From Mycolicibacterium rhodesiae (GTDB taxonomy: Bacteria; Actinomycetota; Actinomycetes; Mycobacteriales; Mycobacteriaceae): a stretch of 64,000 nucleotides of DNA. This document shows, piece by piece, positions 62,290 through 64,000 of this stretch (position 1 is the stretch's first letter; each line of letters starts with the position of its first letter). The DNA lies in the NCBI RefSeq assembly GCF_002086695.1, contig NZ_MVIH01000017.1, positions 1 to 64,000 on the forward strand. The letters are read 5' to 3'. The translations under genes and the position numbers were made by a program. The notes beneath the pieces are model-generated. The model was not told the DNA's origin and did not search any database. It was given only the letters and a program-made list of their open reading frames with translations.

Positions 62290-63732
62290 CTAGACAGACA
62301 CCGGCGGGGTCAGCGTCGTCTTCATCAGCAGCACGTTGTAGCTGCCCCAGACCGACATGTTCCAGTAGATATCCTGGCCGGTGGACCACGGGTCCATCAT
62401 CGGCGCGTAGAGCCCCGGATACTGCGTCGAGGTCACCAGCGTGGTGGGTGCCGACCAGGTGCCCTGCGGGGTGTCGGCGGTGCGGATGATCACGCTGCCA
62501 ACGCTGCTCGAGTACATCGCGACGTACTTGTTCAAGTACGTGTTGTACTGCACCGACAGCTCGCTGACGTGCCCGCTGGGGCCGCCCACTCCGAAGACAC
62601 CCGATACCCAGCCGCCGAAGAACAGGCCCAGCTGGCCCAGGATTCCACCGGCGTACTGGTTGCTGCGGGTGGTCGGCAGGATGGGTACCGCCGCGCCGGG
62701 CTTGCCCGTCACCCAGTCGGTGCCATTCCAGTACTGGTATTTCGTCAGGTCGAGGATGTCGGCCTCACTGACCCGCGACAGATAGGCCGAGCCGAGCCGA
62801 CCCGACGGGGTGCCGTAGGAGAACACGTAGCCCGCATCCGGCGAATCCGCGGGCGGCTTCACGAAGGCGCCCTGCTGAAAGTTCTGATTTCCGTAGACGA
62901 ATGGGGTGGACGAGCGCAGCCAGCTCGCGGCCCGGACCGTCTGCGGCGCCACCGTCCAGTTCTGACCGTTGTCGTCGGAGTAGGCGATCGCGGAGTAGTT
63001 GGTGGTCCAGGCGCCGGCGAAATCCCATGACCGCACCGACATGAAGTTGACGTATTGCCGTGCGCCGTACTGGTTGTCGTACGGCACCGAGATGGCGGCG
63101 GTCGGAATGACCGTGACCTGCGAGCCGAACGGACCCAGATTGCGGGCGCTGCCGGCGATCACTTGCTTGGACATCCCCGGCGAGGCCAGCGGTGATCCGG
63201 CCAACGGGTCGGTGGTCGAGCCCGGCGCGAACACACGGTTGATCGGATCAGTGGTGCGCAGCAGTACGTTGGAGCGCCAGTTGCCGGTCATGTTGGGGCC
63301 GCTGAAGGTGTCGCCGAAGATCATCAGCACCTGACGCCGGTCCCCGGCCATGCCGTTGTCCCACATGATGCCGACGTCGGTGCCGTAGACGCCGAATCTG
63401 CCGGGGGTGACGGTGTTGGGTCCGGTCACCCAGCCGACCTTGGCGGTGACCGGCGATGTGGCGACTGCTGCTGATGTGGCGCTCGCCCGCGTCATGACGG
63501 CCCGAGTCGGCTTGGCGGGCAAAGATTTCTGTCGTCCCGACACGATGGCGTTGGGTTTCGTTCTCGGGGTATGACCGATGGTTGAGCGGGTGGCCGACGA
63601 CGAGTGCGTGGCCGAAGATGCGGACTCCGCCGAGTCGGCTGAGGCGACGCCGCAGCCCGCCGTGACTGCGGCGCCGACACCCAGCGCCACGGCGAAGCCG
63701 CCGATTCCCCCGATATACGCCGCTGTACGCAT
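62290..63732 (-). CDS. Secreted DUF4185 protein (GH183 endo-D-arabinanase family candidate)
   Basis: 480 residues. A signal peptide (AALGVGAAVTAGCGVASA region, end near ASADS) is followed by a Ser/Thr/Ala-rich linker (about 35-100) and a DUF4185 domain (about 105-480) with VLMIFGDTFSGPNMTGNW, GARQYVNFMSVRSWDF and LSVQYNTYLNKYVAMYSS. DUF4185 proteins have been shown to be endo-D-arabinanases (GH183) acting on mycobacterial arabinan; this one may remodel arabinogalactan or lipoarabinomannan. Mycobacteria have several copies, so its actual substrate is not proven. Confidence 0.8.
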   Translation of the reverse strand: MRTAAYIGGIGGFAVALGVGAAVTAGCGVASADSAESASSATHSSSATRSTIGHTPRTKPNAIVSGRQKSLPAKPTRAVMTRASATSAAVATSPVTAKVGWVTGPNTVTPGRFGVYGTDVGIMWDNGMAGDRRQVLMIFGDTFSGPNMTGNWRSNVLLRTTDPINRVFAPGSTTDPLAGSPLASPGMSKQVIAGSARNLGPFGSQVTVIPTAAISVPYDNQYGARQYVNFMSVRSWDFAGAWTTNYSAIAYSDDNGQNWTVAPQTVRAASWLRSSTPFVYGNQNFQQGAFVKPPADSPDAGYVFSYGTPSGRLGSAYLSRVSEADILDLTKYQYWNGTDWVTGKPGAAVPILPTTRSNQYAGGILGQLGLFFGGWVSGVFGVGGPSGHVSELSVQYNTYLNKYVAMYSSSVGSVIIRTADTPQGTWSAPTTLVTSTQYPGLYAPMMDPWSTGQDIYWNMSVWGSYNVLLMKTTLTPPVSV

Positions 63733-63794
63733 GGCGCCCCCCTGTCATTGCCCGTCCAGTATTTGCCGGTCGGCCTCCCAGTGGGGGGATTTAC

Positions 63795-64000
63795 TCAGAG
63801 TTTCAGACTCAAGCCGTCGAGAAGTTGGGCCAATCCGGACCGGAATGCGTCGATCTGGCTCTCGTCACCGTCGTCGAAGGCGCCCGCGTCCAACGCGGAT
63901 GCCAACGCAGGGAACCGATCCCCGTCCACGACGGTGCGCAACATCCGGGGATAGTCGGGACCGTCGACATCGGTGGGCGCCTCGATGGCAAGCGCCGCCG
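63795..64000 (-). CDS. TetR-family regulator, C-terminal part
   Basis: Partial: only the last 67 codons lie in the window, ending at the TGA at 63795. The visible part (DYPRMLRTVVDGDRFPALAS, then DAFRSGLAQLLDGLSL) has the closing helix pattern (F-x-x-G-L-x-x-L-L-D-G-L) of the actinobacterial TetR C-terminal domain. No helix-turn-helix is visible. It runs in the same direction as the DUF4185 gene, 62 bases upstream of it. Confidence 0.6.
   Translation of the reverse strand, partial: AALAIEAPTDVDGPDYPRMLRTVVDGDRFPALASALDAGAFDDGDESQIDAFRSGLAQLLDGLSLKL

Overview
The window is about 64 kb of high-GC mycobacterial chromosome, most likely from a Mycolicibacterium-type (rapid-growing) species. The gene order follows, from memory, the M. 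tuberculosis segment Rv2198c to Rv2236c: mmpS3, ctaF, ctaC, asnB, adoK, erpA-like, cobT, cobS, ilvE, gcvT, pepB, ephD, dlaT, lipB, lipA, glnA1, glnE, glnA2, a Hip1-type protease pair, panB, the RNase HI fusion, ptkA, ptpA, SURF1 and cobD. No tRNA, CRISPR array, phage or insertion sequence was seen. Genes are densely packed, often with 1-11 base stop/start overlaps.

Layout. 1-6.2 kb: respiratory oxidase subunits, asparagine synthetase, adenosine kinase and an iron-sulfur carrier. 6.3-10.8 kb: glycerate kinase, a membrane protein and a cobUTS cobalamin-assembly operon. 10.8-16.7 kb: ilvE, gcvT, pepB and ephD. 16.9-22 kb: the lipoyl acyltransferase DlaT with its cofactor genes lipB and lipA. 22-25.6 kb: an amidohydrolase lipoprotein candidate, a DUF222-HNH protein and an RDD membrane protein. 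25.6-34.5 kb: a nitrogen block (glnA1 behind a four-part GlnR box; glnE; glnA2) interrupted by two tandem DoxX genes, a gene relic, an LLM oxidoreductase and a thioesterase. 34.5-40.1 kb: two Hip1-type serine proteases, a wax ester/diacylglycerol acyltransferase and panB.

40.1-49.8 kb is an accessory block absent, as far as I recall, from the tuberculosis order. One half holds a double-length TetR protein made of two TetR units, a flavin disulfide oxidoreductase, a double DUF427 protein and a dehalogenase-like hydrolase, with two related palindromes (42487-42500 and 44800-44813) in front of the two transcription units. The other half holds an enoyl-CoA hydratase, a TetR regulator, and a divergent three-gene operon: two DUF1989 proteins (urea-carboxylase-associated, now linked to guanidine use) and a carboxyltransferase-only fragment of urea/guanidine carboxylase, lacking the biotin carboxylase and biotin carrier parts. 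A pair of 17-bp near-identical inverted elements lies between the TetR gene and this operon.

49.8-64 kb: a CYTH-CHAD protein, RNase P RNA, a methyltransferase, an XRE-cupin regulator, the RNase HI/phosphatase fusion, a zinc-ribbon protein, a NIF3 protein, the ptkA-ptpA signalling pair, SURF1, cobD, an MpaB-like protein, a second YtcJ-type amidohydrolase, a VOC protein, a small repeat-bearing secreted protein, a secreted DUF4185 (GH183 endo-D-arabinanase family) protein, and the end of a TetR gene.

All family calls come from reading motifs and remembered relatives; no search was run.
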